From assembly GCA_947589475.1 (NCBI GenBank), contig CANQBO010000001.1, forward strand, positions 85,136 to 149,135: a DNA stretch of 64,000 nucleotides, written 5' to 3'. The position numbers and the translations under genes were made by a program. Positions within the stretch are counted from its first letter, which is position 1. The number at the start of each line of letters is the position of its first letter. This document shows, in pieces, positions 16,253-24,519 of the stretch. Under the pieces are notes generated by a model that saw nothing but the letters and a program-made list of their open reading frames with translations, did no database searches and was not told the DNA's origin. Origin of the DNA: an uncultured Clostridia bacterium. Its GTDB lineage: Bacteria > Bacillota > Clostridia > Christensenellales > CAG-917.

Positions 16253-17008
16253 ATGAAATTTATCGCTAGTTGCAGCTGTGGTAAAGACAGCCTTGCTATG
16301 GTATACAAAATTATGGAAGAGAAACTCCCATTAGATGAAATCGTATTCTATGACACAGGAATGGAGTTTAAAGCAATTTATCAAAACTGGGCAAAACTGA
16401 CAGCCTACGCCGAACAGCGCGGGATTAAGTGTGTGACTTTACGTCCTAAATGTCCATTCAAATATATGATGTTTGACCACCCGCATATGTCGAGAAAAGA
16501 CGGTGTGACGTACTATGGATACTCGTGGTGTGGAGGCAGATGCCGCTGGGGAACTACGGAGAAGTTGGAAGCAATAGACTCATATTGCGAGCGTGAAGAC
16601 GTGATTTGTTACATAGGCATTGCCGCCGACGAAACCAACCGTCTGAACAAAGAGCGGAAACCTTACAAGAGATTCCCGTTAGCAGACTGGGGAATGACCG
16701 AGGCGGATTGCTTGGCTTATTGCCGGGAACGCGGAATTGATTGGATAGAGTATTCAGAGTTAGGGAGGGGTATAGACCTATATGACATCTTAGATCGCGT
16801 ATCGTGCTGGTGTTGCGCGAACAAAAATCTATGGGAGTTGTATAACATATGGAAGTACCTTCCCACATATTGGGAGGGACTCTGTGAAATACAACGGAGG
16901 ACAAATCGTCCTTTCAAGAGCAACCAGTCAATCTTTCAAATCCAAGAAAGATTTGAGAGTGGATATATCCCTCGGCACAGGACGCGGGAGGACAATAAAC
17001 AAACCTAA
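16253..17008 (+). CDS. PAPS-reductase-family (PP-loop) protein, prophage accessory gene
   Basis: The 251-residue protein starts with a PP-loop of the adenylyl-sulfate/PAPS reductase type (SCSCGKDSLAM, residues 5-15), which binds ATP or a nucleotide and activates a substrate by adenylation. It continues with DTGMEF and WCGGRCRWGTTEKL, and has a CWCC cluster near residue 184 that could bind iron-sulfur or zinc. The family includes sulfate assimilation enzymes, tRNA thiolases and DndC of DNA phosphorothioation. A sulfate-assimilation role is unlikely here because no partner genes are nearby. It stands alone after the lysis genes, between its own controlled promoter and a terminator, a typical cargo-gene position. 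Confidence 0.75.
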   Translation: MKFIASCSCGKDSLAMVYKIMEEKLPLDEIVFYDTGMEFKAIYQNWAKLTAYAEQRGIKCVTLRPKCPFKYMMFDHPHMSRKDGVTYYGYSWCGGRCRWGTTEKLEAIDSYCEREDVICYIGIAADETNRLNKERKPYKRFPLADWGMTEADCLAYCRERGIDWIEYSELGRGIDLYDILDRVSCWCCANKNLWELYNIWKYLPTYWEGLCEIQRRTNRPFKSNQSIFQIQERFESGYIPRHRTREDNKQT

Positions 17009-17026
17009 AAAGGTATAAAAAAATAA

Positions 17027-17068
17027 GGCGACCAAATGGCGTAAAATCCACGGTCGCCTATTTTTTTT
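17027..17068 (+). terminator. Intrinsic terminator after the PAPS-reductase-like gene
   Basis: GGCGACC (17,027-17,033) pairs with GGTCGCC (17,052-17,058) and is followed by TA and eight T residues. It marks the end of the last recognisable prophage transcript. Confidence 0.85.
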
Positions 17069-17113
17069 GATTTTGCATAAAAGTATAATTTTATTGAAAT
17101 TATATTTTTCTTG

Positions 17114-17142
17114 TTTACATTTTGTTTACCTTTTGGTAAAAT
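17114..17142 (+). promoter_or_regulatory. Promoter upstream of tyrS leader
   Basis: TTTACA (17,114-17,119) and TAAAAT (17,137-17,142) are separated by 17 bases. Transcription from here would give a leader of about 275 bases before tyrS. No T-box signature (TGGNACCGCG) is present in it. Confidence 0.65.
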
Positions 17143-17245
17143 GATACCAAATGGTGCTAAATGAAAACTAATGATGACAGGTGATTGCGAAAAGAGGAAT
17201 TTGTAAAAATTCCTACTAAACAGTAATGAAGCGTAGTGATGCTAG

Positions 17246-17353
17246 ATGAGAGTAAGTGAGTGTAAAGAAGTTGTTGCAAGCATGGGCAACAACCCGATGG
17301 TCGGTGCATCAGTTGCTTGCGCTGTGGCTGTGCAAGAGGCGCTTGCGAAGTAA
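17246..17353 (+). CDS. Small ORF or 3' gene remnant at the prophage border
   Basis: A 35-codon frame starting MRVSECKEVVASMGNNPMVG and ending VQEALAK follows an in-frame stop directly upstream. It has no ribosome site but a protein-like composition. It may be the tail of a host gene interrupted by the prophage, a small regulatory ORF in the tyrS leader, or chance. Within it, GTTGTTGC and GCAACAAC can form a stem. Confidence 0.3.
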   Translation: MRVSECKEVVASMGNNPMVGASVACAVAVQEALAK

Positions 17354-17376
17354 AAAAATATCAAGTTTTATGACTC

Positions 17377-17402
17377 GTAAAGCACCTTGTGAGGTGCTTT
17401 AC
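17377..17402 (+). other. Strong hairpin ahead of tyrS
   Basis: GTAAAGCACCT (17,377-17,387) pairs perfectly with 17,392-17,402 around a TGTG loop, and outer TGAC/GTCA bases can extend the stem. No T-run follows at once, so it may be a leader structure or a weak terminator 20 bases before the tyrS start. Confidence 0.6.
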
Positions 17403-17422
17403 GGTCACATATCGGAGTTTTT

Positions 17423-18637
17423 ATGGCAAAACAGAATATTATCGATGAGCTGAGAGAGCGCGGGCTTGTCAAGCAGGTCGTGTTTGAGGACGACCTCAAA
17501 AAGTTGCTCGAGAGCGGTCCGCAGGCGTTTTATATCGGGTTCGATCCCACGGCGGACAGCCTTCACGTGGGGCATTTTATGCAGATGATCGTCGCAAAGC
17601 GGTTGCAGGACGCGGGGCATCGTCCCATCATTCTCATCGGCGGCGGTACGGCTATGGTAGGAGACCCGAGCGGCAGGACGGACATGCGCTCCATGATGAC
17701 AAAAGAGACCATCGCGCACAATGTCGAGTGTTTCAAAAAGCAGATGGCGCGCTTCATACGCTTCGAGGGCGAGAATGCGGCGATACTTGTCAACAACGCG
17801 GATTGGTTGCTCGACCTCAACTATATCGACTTCTTGCGCGAGGTGGGCGCGAGCTTTTCCGTCAACAGGATGCTCACCGCGGAGTGCTATAAACAGCGGC
17901 TCGAGAAGGGCTTGACATTCCTTGAGTTCAACTATATGCTTATGCAGTCCTACGACTTTCTTGTGCTCAACCGCAAGTACGGCTGTGTGCTTCAGTGCGG
18001 AGGCGACGACCAGTGGAGCAATATGCTCGCGGGCGCGGACCTCATACGGCGCAAGGAAGGCAAGGACGCGTTTGCCATTACATTTGCGCTTCTCACCACA
18101 AGCGAGGGCATAAAGATGGGCAAGACGGCGAAGGGCGCGGTATGGCTGGACCCCGCAAAGACATCGCCGTACGACTTCTTTCAATATTGGCGCAACATCG
18201 CGGACGCGGATGTCGAAAAAGTGTTCAGGTTTTTGACATTCCTGCCGCTTGACGAGATCGAGGAACTGACAAAATACAGTGACGAGCGCATGAACATGGC
18301 AAAGGAGCGGCTCGCCTATGAGCTGACCGCGCTTGTGCACGGCAAGGAAGAAGCGGAGAGCGCGCTTTCAAAGGCGAGGGCGGCATTCTCGGGCGACGCG
18401 GAAAACATGCCTTCCGCAACGATCCCCGCGGGAATGACGCAGATCGCGGAAGTGCTCGTACACGTTGCAAAGGTCCCGTCTAAGGGCGAAGCTAAGAGGT
18501 TGATACAGGGTGGCGGCATATCCGTGGACGGACAAAAGGTCACGGACATTATGGCGACGCTCACCGAAGAGCAACTTGAAAACGGCTTCGTGTTGCAAAA
18601 AGGAAAGAAGAATTTCTTCAGAGTTACGGTCGAGTAA
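17423..18637 (+). CDS. tyrS: Tyrosyl-tRNA synthetase
   Basis: The 404-residue enzyme charges tRNA-Tyr with tyrosine in the cytoplasm. It has the class I signature HVGH (residues 48-51), the tyrosine-site [11 protein letters not shown], and a KMGKT version of the KMSKS loop near residues 231-235. An S4-type RNA-binding domain closes the protein ([20 protein letters not shown]). Length is normal. CGGAG precedes the ATG. It is the first housekeeping gene after the prophage and appears monocistronic, with a terminator at 18,651. Confidence 0.95.
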   Translation: MAKQNIIDELRERGLVKQVVFEDDLKKLLESGPQAFYIGFDPTADSLHVGHFMQMIVAKRLQDAGHRPIILIGGGTAMVGDPSGRTDMRSMMTKETIAHNVECFKKQMARFIRFEGENAAILVNNADWLLDLNYIDFLREVGASFSVNRMLTAECYKQRLEKGLTFLEFNYMLMQSYDFLVLNRKYGCVLQCGGDDQWSNMLAGADLIRRKEGKDAFAITFALLTTSEGIKMGKTAKGAVWLDPAKTSPYDFFQYWRNIADADVEKVFRFLTFLPLDEIEELTKYSDERMNMAKERLAYELTALVHGKEEAESALSKARAAFSGDAENMPSATIPAGMTQIAEVLVHVAKVPSKGEAKRLIQGGGISVDGQKVTDIMATLTEEQLENGFVLQKGKKNFFRVTVE

Positions 18638-18650
18638 GAACTCTGCGTAA

Positions 18651-18680
18651 GTGGGCAGGAGGAATTTCTGCCCACAATTA
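18651..18680 (+). terminator. Terminator of tyrS
   Basis: GTGGGCAG (18,651-18,658) pairs with CTGCCCAC (18,668-18,675), followed by AATTATTTTT. Confidence 0.8.
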
Positions 18681-18789
18681 TTTTTCGGACATTATGCGGG
18701 TTGCCGTACGTTTAGAGACGAAGTGAAAATGCGGCAATCTAAAGGCATAAATTTTGAGCGGTACATGCTCCGCTTGAGGGAATGGCGCT

Positions 18790-19413
18790 ATGAAAAGCTA
18801 TCGCTACGTTGACGGGGAATACGAGATAAAGCAGGAGATAAAACGCTCCGAATTTATCGCTACCGTCAAGGGCGAGGTGGACTCGGACGAGGCGGAGGAC
18901 TTCGTGCGCGAGGTAAGAAAGCGCTATCCCGACGCCACGCACAACTGCTACGCTTACATCGTGGACGAGCTTGGCAACATGACCCGCTTCAGCGACGACG
19001 GCGAGCCGGGAGGCACGGCGGGACAGCCCATACTCGAAGTGCTGAAAAAGCAGGACTTAAGAAAGACCGCTATAGTCGTAACGCGCTATTTCGGCGGCAT
19101 AAAGCTGGGCGCGGGCGGGCTTGTCGGCGCGTATTCGGGCGCGGCGGCTGAGGCGGTGCGGAGCGCAAAAATTTCCACAAAAGTCAGATGCATACTCCTA
19201 GACGTCGCTTGCGTCTACGCGGACATTACGGCGGCGGACAGAGTGATAAGGCGCTTCGGAGTGCAAGACGGAGTGGAATACGGCGACAGCGTGCGCATTT
19301 CGGCATACGTCAAGGAGGATGACGCGGACGCATTCGCGGCGGACGTGAGCGAGGCGACTTTGGGACGCGCAAAAGTGACGAATGTCGGCGTTTACGCATA
19401 CAAAAAATTGTGA
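18790..19413 (+). CDS. YigZ/IMPACT family protein
   Basis: A 207-residue protein of the UPF0029 (YigZ/IMPACT) family, whose cellular task in bacteria is not settled; a link to translation or stress has been proposed for relatives. The signature stretches are visible: RSEFIATVKG, DATHNCYAYIV, SDDGEPGGTAGQPIL and VVTRYFGGIKLGAGGLVGAY. The C-terminal ~70 residues form the usual second domain. Length is typical. It is followed by recX after a 71-base gap, and the two may be co-transcribed. Confidence 0.9.
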   Translation: MKSYRYVDGEYEIKQEIKRSEFIATVKGEVDSDEAEDFVREVRKRYPDATHNCYAYIVDELGNMTRFSDDGEPGGTAGQPILEVLKKQDLRKTAIVVTRYFGGIKLGAGGLVGAYSGAAAEAVRSAKISTKVRCILLDVACVYADITAADRVIRRFGVQDGVEYGDSVRISAYVKEDDADAFAADVSEATLGRAKVTNVGVYAYKKL

Positions 19414-19484
19414 TAAAGCGCGAGTTTGGCAGACATTGACAAAAATTTTCGCAAGACGGCGCGTTGTGTTTTTCGAGGGTGAAA

Positions 19485-19982
19485 ATGGCTGAAGGGAAAG
19501 TGTACGAACTTAATGAAGAGCGGGCGGCAAAGGCGTACGACGCGCTTTTAAAATATCTTGCCGCTTCACCGCGCTCAGAAAAGGAGTGCAGGGAAAAACT
19601 GTACGAAAGGGGCTTTCACAAAAACGAGGTTGAGTACGCCATCGAAAGAGCGAAGAGCTACCGCTATATCGACGACGAGGAGTATGTGCGCACGTTTTTG
19701 TCCTACTACGGCGACAGACTCGGGAAAAAGAAGCTTGTCTACAAGCTCACGCAGGAGAAGGGCATAGACAAGGAGCTTGCGGAAAATCTTATCGATGACG
19801 CCATAAGCGATGAGCGGGAACTCGAAAAGTGCAGGGCAGAGGCGGAAAAGTATGTCCGCCAAAAGAAGATCGCGGACAAAAGCGGCGCGTCGAAGGTGTA
19901 CGCGCACCTCATGCAAAAAGGCTATGACGGCTCCACGGTGAGCAGGGTGATGGCGACGCTTTTCGACATTTTCGAGGAGTGA
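19485..19982 (+). CDS. recX: Regulatory protein RecX
   Basis: A 165-residue helical protein matching RecX, which binds RecA filaments and limits recombination. It shows the tandem three-helix repeats: AASPRSEKECREKLYERGF, DDEEYVRTFLSYY, and KVYAHLMQKGYDGSTVSRVM. I place the start at ATG 19,485 because GAGGG precedes it; an upstream TTG would add seven residues. No recA lies in the window. Confidence 0.85.
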   Translation: MAEGKVYELNEERAAKAYDALLKYLAASPRSEKECREKLYERGFHKNEVEYAIERAKSYRYIDDEEYVRTFLSYYGDRLGKKKLVYKLTQEKGIDKELAENLIDDAISDERELEKCRAEAEKYVRQKKIADKSGASKVYAHLMQKGYDGSTVSRVMATLFDIFEE

Positions 19983-20102
19983 CAAATTTCGATGAACGCG
20001 CGTCTCGGACCGTGACGAATACGTTTTTGAGGCGCGCAACTTGAAAAACGCGAAAAAAAATAGTTGATTTATTAAATTTGTTAAATTTTCTTTTATTTTT
20101 TA

Positions 20103-20131
20103 TTGAAAGTTAATAAAATTTGCTGTAGAAT
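20103..20131 (+). promoter_or_regulatory. Promoter of the GPH transporter gene
   Basis: TTGAAA (20,103-20,108), 17-base spacer, TAGAAT (20,126-20,131). It gives a leader of about 45 bases before the start at 20,184. Confidence 0.75.
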
Positions 20132-20183
20132 ATATATAAATACTGCTAGCTTGCGCTTTTTTGCGCCTGCAAAGGGAGATTTT

Positions 20184-22403
20184 ATGAGCGAAGAAAACAA
20201 CAACCTGCCTCAGACTCCTATGTCTGAGACTCCCGTGACTGTGTCGGCAGACGGCACGGCGGCGGTGGCTCCGAAGAGAGGCTTTTGGCACAAGATCTTC
20301 GGTTCTACGCCGGGTGACGGAGAGATGCAACCCAAAGAGGGCTTGAGCTTCTCGATTTGCGGATTTGGTCAAAACCTCATCTGTACCATCGTCGGCTCCT
20401 ACCTCACGGTCTTTATGACGGACGCAATCGGTTTCGGCGCAATCTCAGTCGCGCTTTTAATGCTGTTTGCGCGTATCTACGACGCGGCGAACGACCCGAT
20501 CATGGGTTCCATCGTCGACCGTACTCGTACCCGTTGGGGCAAATGCCGTCCTTACCTCAAGTGGATGGCGATACCCATCATGTTGATGACGATACTATGC
20601 TTTTTGCCATGGTATCCAAACAGCGCCGGCGGATTTGCGGCAGTCACCATCGTCTATTTGATTTGGGGTATGGTGTACACCGTCGCGGATGTTCCTTATT
20701 GGGGACTTTCCACTGCAATGTCCAACGATACATATCGCCGCGGCAACATGCTTACCGTCGCGCGTCTGTTCTGCACGCTGGGCGCAGGTCTTGTCACCAT
20801 CATCGTCCCGATGATCACATCCAACTTGACGGCAAGCACGATGAATGTTACAAACGCAAGTCAGTCCGTAATCAACGCTATGGAAGGTCTGTTCAGAAAT
20901 GCATACGGTGCGTATGGCATTGTGCCCGCAACAAATTTGAACGAATGGTTCCAAAATGTTGCAAACGGAAGTGTCGCAGGTCTTCCCGCGGATACTTTTA
21001 ATGGAGCTACATCGTGGGCGGCATATGTCAAAACGATAACAGATGTTCCCGCATGGTTTGCGGATATAAGCACAAAGCTTGTCGGGGAAGCGGCTGTTAT
21101 CAATCCGTTGAAAGATGCATATACAAAAGCTGTTGCCGCTTTAATCGAGTTGAATTCAGAGGCGCCTATCGCACAGTTTACACAGGGTTTAGGTGAATGG
21201 ATAAAAGATACTCAAACCGCAATTCCCGGTCTTTTCTCCGGAGCGGAGCTATATGAGGCGATTGCCATATCCAAAGCGGGCACTTCGCATGATTTGAAAT
21301 ACATCTACTTTGTTGCCGCTATAGTGTGTTGCGCCATAGCTCTCCCGCTGTTCTTCGTCGGATTCAAGAACACACAAGAGCGCAACCAGTCTCTTATCGA
21401 CAATCCTCCCACTCTCGGACACAATCTCAAGTTGTTGTTCAAGAATAAGCCCCTCATGCTCATAGTGCTTTCGGGTATCGGCGGCGCGGCGAGAATGTTG
21501 TTCACCTACACTGGCGGTCTGTATTTTGCAAAGTATGTTATGGCAGACGTCGGATTTACGATAATTCCCGGTGTATTTGAATTCAAGGGCGAAGCGCTTT
21601 ACACCATTTTCACGATGGCGGTCGTTCCCGGCGGACTTATCGCGTCCCTGCTTGTGCCGTACTTCACCAAGAAAGTCGGCAAGCGCAACACCTACATTTG
21701 GTCACATATTATCGGTGGAGTGGCGATGCTCATTGCATTCCTCGTGCCGTATATGTGCGGCGACCAAGGCAAATACACAAGCGCGGCTACTCTTGCATGC
21801 TTGATCGTTGCCCTTGTCATCGCGGGCATTCCGCAGGGCTTCGGCAACATCATCACATACGCAATGATAGGCGACACCGTCGAATATCTCGAACTCACCA
21901 CAGGCGAGAGAGCGGAGGGCATCTGCTTCGCAATGCAGACGCTCATCAACAAAGTAGGTATGGCGGTCGGCGCATTCGTCGGCGTGTTGGCATATGGTCT
22001 TGCAGATGTTGAGGCAGGTAACCCCGCGGCAATAAGCGGTCAAAGTAAGGATATAATGTGGATCATCCTTATGTTGGTCGGTACGCTCAGCTTCTTCTTG
22101 ACGGTCATCCCGCTCTTCTTCTACAAGTTCAACGAGAAGCAACAACAAGAGGCTGTCGCGGAGATCAAGCGTCGTAAAGAAGAGGCGGCTAAGGCGGCAG
22201 GTGAGGAACTCGAAGCAAGCGAAACCGAACAGCTTGCCGAAGAAGGCTTCGCGCCCACGCTCGTATTCCCCAACGAGGACAACGAGGCTGTGCCCGTCGA
22301 GACGGAGTCAACTCCAAAAGAGACGGAGCAGACCTCGGAGGAGACGGAACCGACTTCCGAGGAGACCCCTCCGACCGAGTCGAAAGATGACGAGACCGAG
22401 TAA
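20184..22403 (+). CDS. GPH-type MFS sugar:cation symporter with large insert
   Basis: A 739-residue membrane transporter that resembles the glycoside-pentoside-hexuronide (GPH) symporters, with DPIMGSIVDRTRTRWGKCRPY as the loop after helix 2 or 3 and about 12 membrane segments. GPH proteins usually have about 450-500 residues. This one has a non-hydrophobic insert of about 155 residues (212-368) in mid-protein, probably outside the cell, and an acidic Glu/Thr/Ser-rich C-terminal tail. The start at 20,184 follows AAGGGAG; an upstream TTG is weaker. Its neighbour is a MarR-type regulator 166 bases downstream. The substrate is unknown; a sugar or glycoside is the best guess. Confidence 0.8.
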   Translation: MSEENNNLPQTPMSETPVTVSADGTAAVAPKRGFWHKIFGSTPGDGEMQPKEGLSFSICGFGQNLICTIVGSYLTVFMTDAIGFGAISVALLMLFARIYDAANDPIMGSIVDRTRTRWGKCRPYLKWMAIPIMLMTILCFLPWYPNSAGGFAAVTIVYLIWGMVYTVADVPYWGLSTAMSNDTYRRGNMLTVARLFCTLGAGLVTIIVPMITSNLTASTMNVTNASQSVINAMEGLFRNAYGAYGIVPATNLNEWFQNVANGSVAGLPADTFNGATSWAAYVKTITDVPAWFADISTKLVGEAAVINPLKDAYTKAVAALIELNSEAPIAQFTQGLGEWIKDTQTAIPGLFSGAELYEAIAISKAGTSHDLKYIYFVAAIVCCAIALPLFFVGFKNTQERNQSLIDNPPTLGHNLKLLFKNKPLMLIVLSGIGGAARMLFTYTGGLYFAKYVMADVGFTIIPGVFEFKGEALYTIFTMAVVPGGLIASLLVPYFTKKVGKRNTYIWSHIIGGVAMLIAFLVPYMCGDQGKYTSAATLACLIVALVIAGIPQGFGNIITYAMIGDTVEYLELTTGERAEGICFAMQTLINKVGMAVGAFVGVLAYGLADVEAGNPAAISGQSKDIMWIILMLVGTLSFFLTVIPLFFYKFNEKQQQEAVAEIKRRKEEAAKAAGEELEASETEQLAEEGFAPTLVFPNEDNEAVPVETESTPKETEQTSEETEPTSEETPPTESKDDETE

Positions 22404-22433
22404 ACGCTCGAGAAAAAGTCGATAAAAGTATGT

Positions 22434-22456
22434 CCCCGCCCATTTTTTGGGCGGGG
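22434..22456 (+). terminator. GC-rich hairpin after the transporter gene
   Basis: CCCCGCCC (22,434-22,441) pairs with GGGCGGGG (22,449-22,456) around TTTTT-rich loop sequence. The following AATAAAATT has few T residues, so termination is likely but not textbook. Confidence 0.6.
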
Positions 22457-22569
22457 AATAAAATTAAGACACACATATTTCAATATAGATACCTCATCTA
22501 GAAAGCAGTCAACGCGTGCAGTTATCTTTTTTGCAACATGGGTGGAATAAAAAAAGGAGCCGATTCAAA

Positions 22570-23016
22570 ATGAAAGAAATTTTGGATAAAGATTTGGGCA
22601 TCGTTTCATTCTATCTTGTGGCGTTTAGAAAAATCAGCCGTGCGTATCAAGATTTTCAGCTTAAAGCATTGGACGGCTATGATCTGTCGCCGAATGAGAT
22701 CATTGTGCTCAGCTCGCTTGACACCGTTACGACGGCGAGCCAGATAGCGTCGGATCACGACGTGTCAAAAGCACTGCTTTCGAGGAGCGTAAAGTTGCTC
22801 AAGGAGAAAGGATATATCACTTCTGCCATCTCCGAGCAGGACAAGCGCGAGCAGGACCTCTCTCTCACGGAGGAAGGTCGCGCGGTGGCGCGTATCATTG
22901 CGGAGACGAACCGCCGCTTTTTCAAAAAGGTCGTGCATGGCGTCGAGCAAAACACTCTCGACATCGTGACAATGATGCTCAAGGTGCTTATGGCAAACTT
23001 GAATATCGAGGGCTAG
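22570..23016 (+). CDS. MarR-family transcriptional regulator
   Basis: A 148-residue winged helix-turn-helix protein. The DNA-binding region is LSPNEIIVLSSL, TTASQIASDHDVSKALLSRSV and LKEKGYIT, followed by the wing with DKREQDLSLTEEG, all standard for MarR. Such dimers usually repress nearby genes until a small ligand binds. AAAGGAG supports the start at 22,570 over an earlier ATG. It stands between the GPH transporter and the M28-like gene, one base from the latter, and may control one or both. Confidence 0.88.
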   Translation: MKEILDKDLGIVSFYLVAFRKISRAYQDFQLKALDGYDLSPNEIIVLSSLDTVTTASQIASDHDVSKALLSRSVKLLKEKGYITSAISEQDKREQDLSLTEEGRAVARIIAETNRRFFKKVVHGVEQNTLDIVTMMLKVLMANLNIEG

Positions 23017-23017
23017 T

Positions 23018-24271
23018 ATGAGGCTTTTTAAACTTCCGTCTCATCCCGAAACCGTCGCCTCGCAAGTCGCGGGCGACATTAAACATATATGCGAACATTT
23101 CGACGCGCGTTGTGCCGGCTCGCAAGGAGAGCGGGACGCGGCGGAGTTTTTGGCGACAAAGCTTTTTAAGAGCACGGATGACGTGCGGCTTGAACATTTC
23201 ATCGTGCATCCCCGCGCATATTTAGGGTGGATAGAACTTACGGCGAGCTGTCTTTTGCTCGCCTTTGCCGCTTATTTCTTTTCTGCGCTCGTATCGCTCA
23301 TGCTGATTTTGTTTGGCATGATACCTTTATTTGCCGAGTTTTTGTTTAAAAAACGCATGTGCGATCCGCTGTTCAAACAGGAAACGTCCGAAAACGTCTA
23401 TGCCGTGAAGCATTGCTCGGGCGAGGTCAAGCGGCGTATTGTGTTTGTTTCCCACTATGACGCGGGCAACGACCTGCGCCTTAAGCGCATATTCGGCGCG
23501 GCGGCGTTCGGATTTATTGTAGCGCTCGGAATTGTCGGCGCAATTTATCTCTTTGTCATAAACGTCGTCAGGTGGGCGTTTGTCGGCGGCTTAGGCACGG
23601 CAATAGCGGACGGAGCTATGCTCATCGCGGGGCTTGTGGGGATAATATTTGTCATTCCGTGGGGCGCGGCATACTTTTTCGTGGACAGAAAAAAGGCGAC
23701 GGACGGCGCAAACGACGGGTTGAGCGGCGCGGTCACGGCTGTATACGCCCTGAACGCGCTTAAGGACGTCGAGCTTGAAAATACCGAGGTCGCCGTACTG
23801 CTTACGGGAAGCGGCGCGGTCGGAATGCGCGGCGCGATGGCGTTTTGTGACGCGCGTAAGAATGAGTTTTCGGACGAAACGGTGTTTGTAGCCGTCGATA
23901 TTTTGCAAGACTGCAACAATTTTGCCGTAAACAAAGGCGAAGCTTGCGGCTTTGTCAAGAGCGACGCACGCGCTGTCGAAATGGTCCTCAACGCGGCGAA
24001 AATCGCGGGGATAGAGTGCCTAAGCCGTACAGCGATATTCTCAAGCACTCAAAGCGAAACGTTTGCCTCGGCGGGTCTAAGAAGCGTAGGCATTGTTGCC
24101 GCGGACAAACAGATGGCTAAGATGTGCCATACGTGCAAAGACTCCCGCGACGATCTATCCGAGGAGTGTATCGCAAAAGGCTATGTCCTCGCGCTTCAAC
24201 TGATCGCCGACTGCGACGGCGAGGTAAAATTCGAGTTCGCAAACGAGGACGGCCAGACTTCCGCAAATTGA
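23018..24271 (+). CDS. M28-like membrane protein, probably not an active peptidase
   Basis: The 417-residue protein has a peptidase M28 frame split by membrane segments (about residues 70-110 and 160-220). Expected metal-site motifs are present: SHYDAGND (His146, Asp148), GANDGLSG (Asp233) and a late CHTCKDS histidine. At the position where M28 enzymes have the two glutamates of a GAEE motif, it reads TGSGAVGMRGA (263-273), so the catalytic base and one ligand seem missing. It may bind a peptide or metal without cutting. It starts one base after marR with GAGGG upstream, so the two are co-transcribed. Confidence 0.65.
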   Translation: MRLFKLPSHPETVASQVAGDIKHICEHFDARCAGSQGERDAAEFLATKLFKSTDDVRLEHFIVHPRAYLGWIELTASCLLLAFAAYFFSALVSLMLILFGMIPLFAEFLFKKRMCDPLFKQETSENVYAVKHCSGEVKRRIVFVSHYDAGNDLRLKRIFGAAAFGFIVALGIVGAIYLFVINVVRWAFVGGLGTAIADGAMLIAGLVGIIFVIPWGAAYFFVDRKKATDGANDGLSGAVTAVYALNALKDVELENTEVAVLLTGSGAVGMRGAMAFCDARKNEFSDETVFVAVDILQDCNNFAVNKGEACGFVKSDARAVEMVLNAAKIAGIECLSRTAIFSSTQSETFASAGLRSVGIVAADKQMAKMCHTCKDSRDDLSEECIAKGYVLALQLIADCDGEVKFEFANEDGQTSAN

Positions 24272-24433
24272 TATTTTAAAAATTTTTTTGAAATCCTATA
24301 ATAACAAATCGTCTTGACTTCGTGCGCGCCGACTTTTTCATTGCTTTAAATCGCCTTTTGAGACCGCCTAATATTAAATATACATATACTATACTGTGTC
24401 TGTTTATAATTTTCAAAAAGGAGCGCTATACGA

Positions 24434-24462
24434 TTGACAAAACCAAAAGAATTAGATAAAAT
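24434..24462 (+). promoter_or_regulatory. Promoter of adhE
   Basis: A consensus TTGACA (24,434-24,439), 17-base spacer and TAAAAT (24,457-24,462). Confidence 0.85.
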
Positions 24463-24471
24463 AATATCAAT

Positions 24472-24493
24472 ATATTTTTATCAATAAAAATAT
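24472..24493 (+). promoter_or_regulatory. Inverted repeat at the adhE transcription start
   Basis: A perfect 10-bp arm ATATTTTTAT (24,472-24,481), two bases, then its complement (24,484-24,493). It lies at or just after the predicted transcription start, where a repressor would block adhE. It does not match the usual Rex box (TTGTTAA-type), so the regulator is unknown. Confidence 0.5.
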
Positions 24494-24519
24494 AGCGAAA
24501 TAATTTGGGAGATTGAATT

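Larger units (their letters stand above)
1..17245. mobile_element. Prophage right arm (tail, lysis and accessory genes)
   Basis: A contiguous run of siphovirus-type genes starts outside the window with the tape measure protein and continues through distal tail, tail spike, baseplate, tail fibre and holin genes. Base composition is more AT-rich and patchier than the chromosome that follows. The right edge is inferred: phage-like genes stop at the terminator near 17,068, and tyrS starts at 17,423. No integrase, lysin or repeated attachment core is visible, so the exact border and whether the element is intact are unknown. Confidence 0.85.

Noticed and set aside
17149-17422. T-box riboswitch before tyrS
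   Set aside because: No TGGNACCGCG antiterminator sequence and no AG-bulge/specifier arrangement could be found in the leader.
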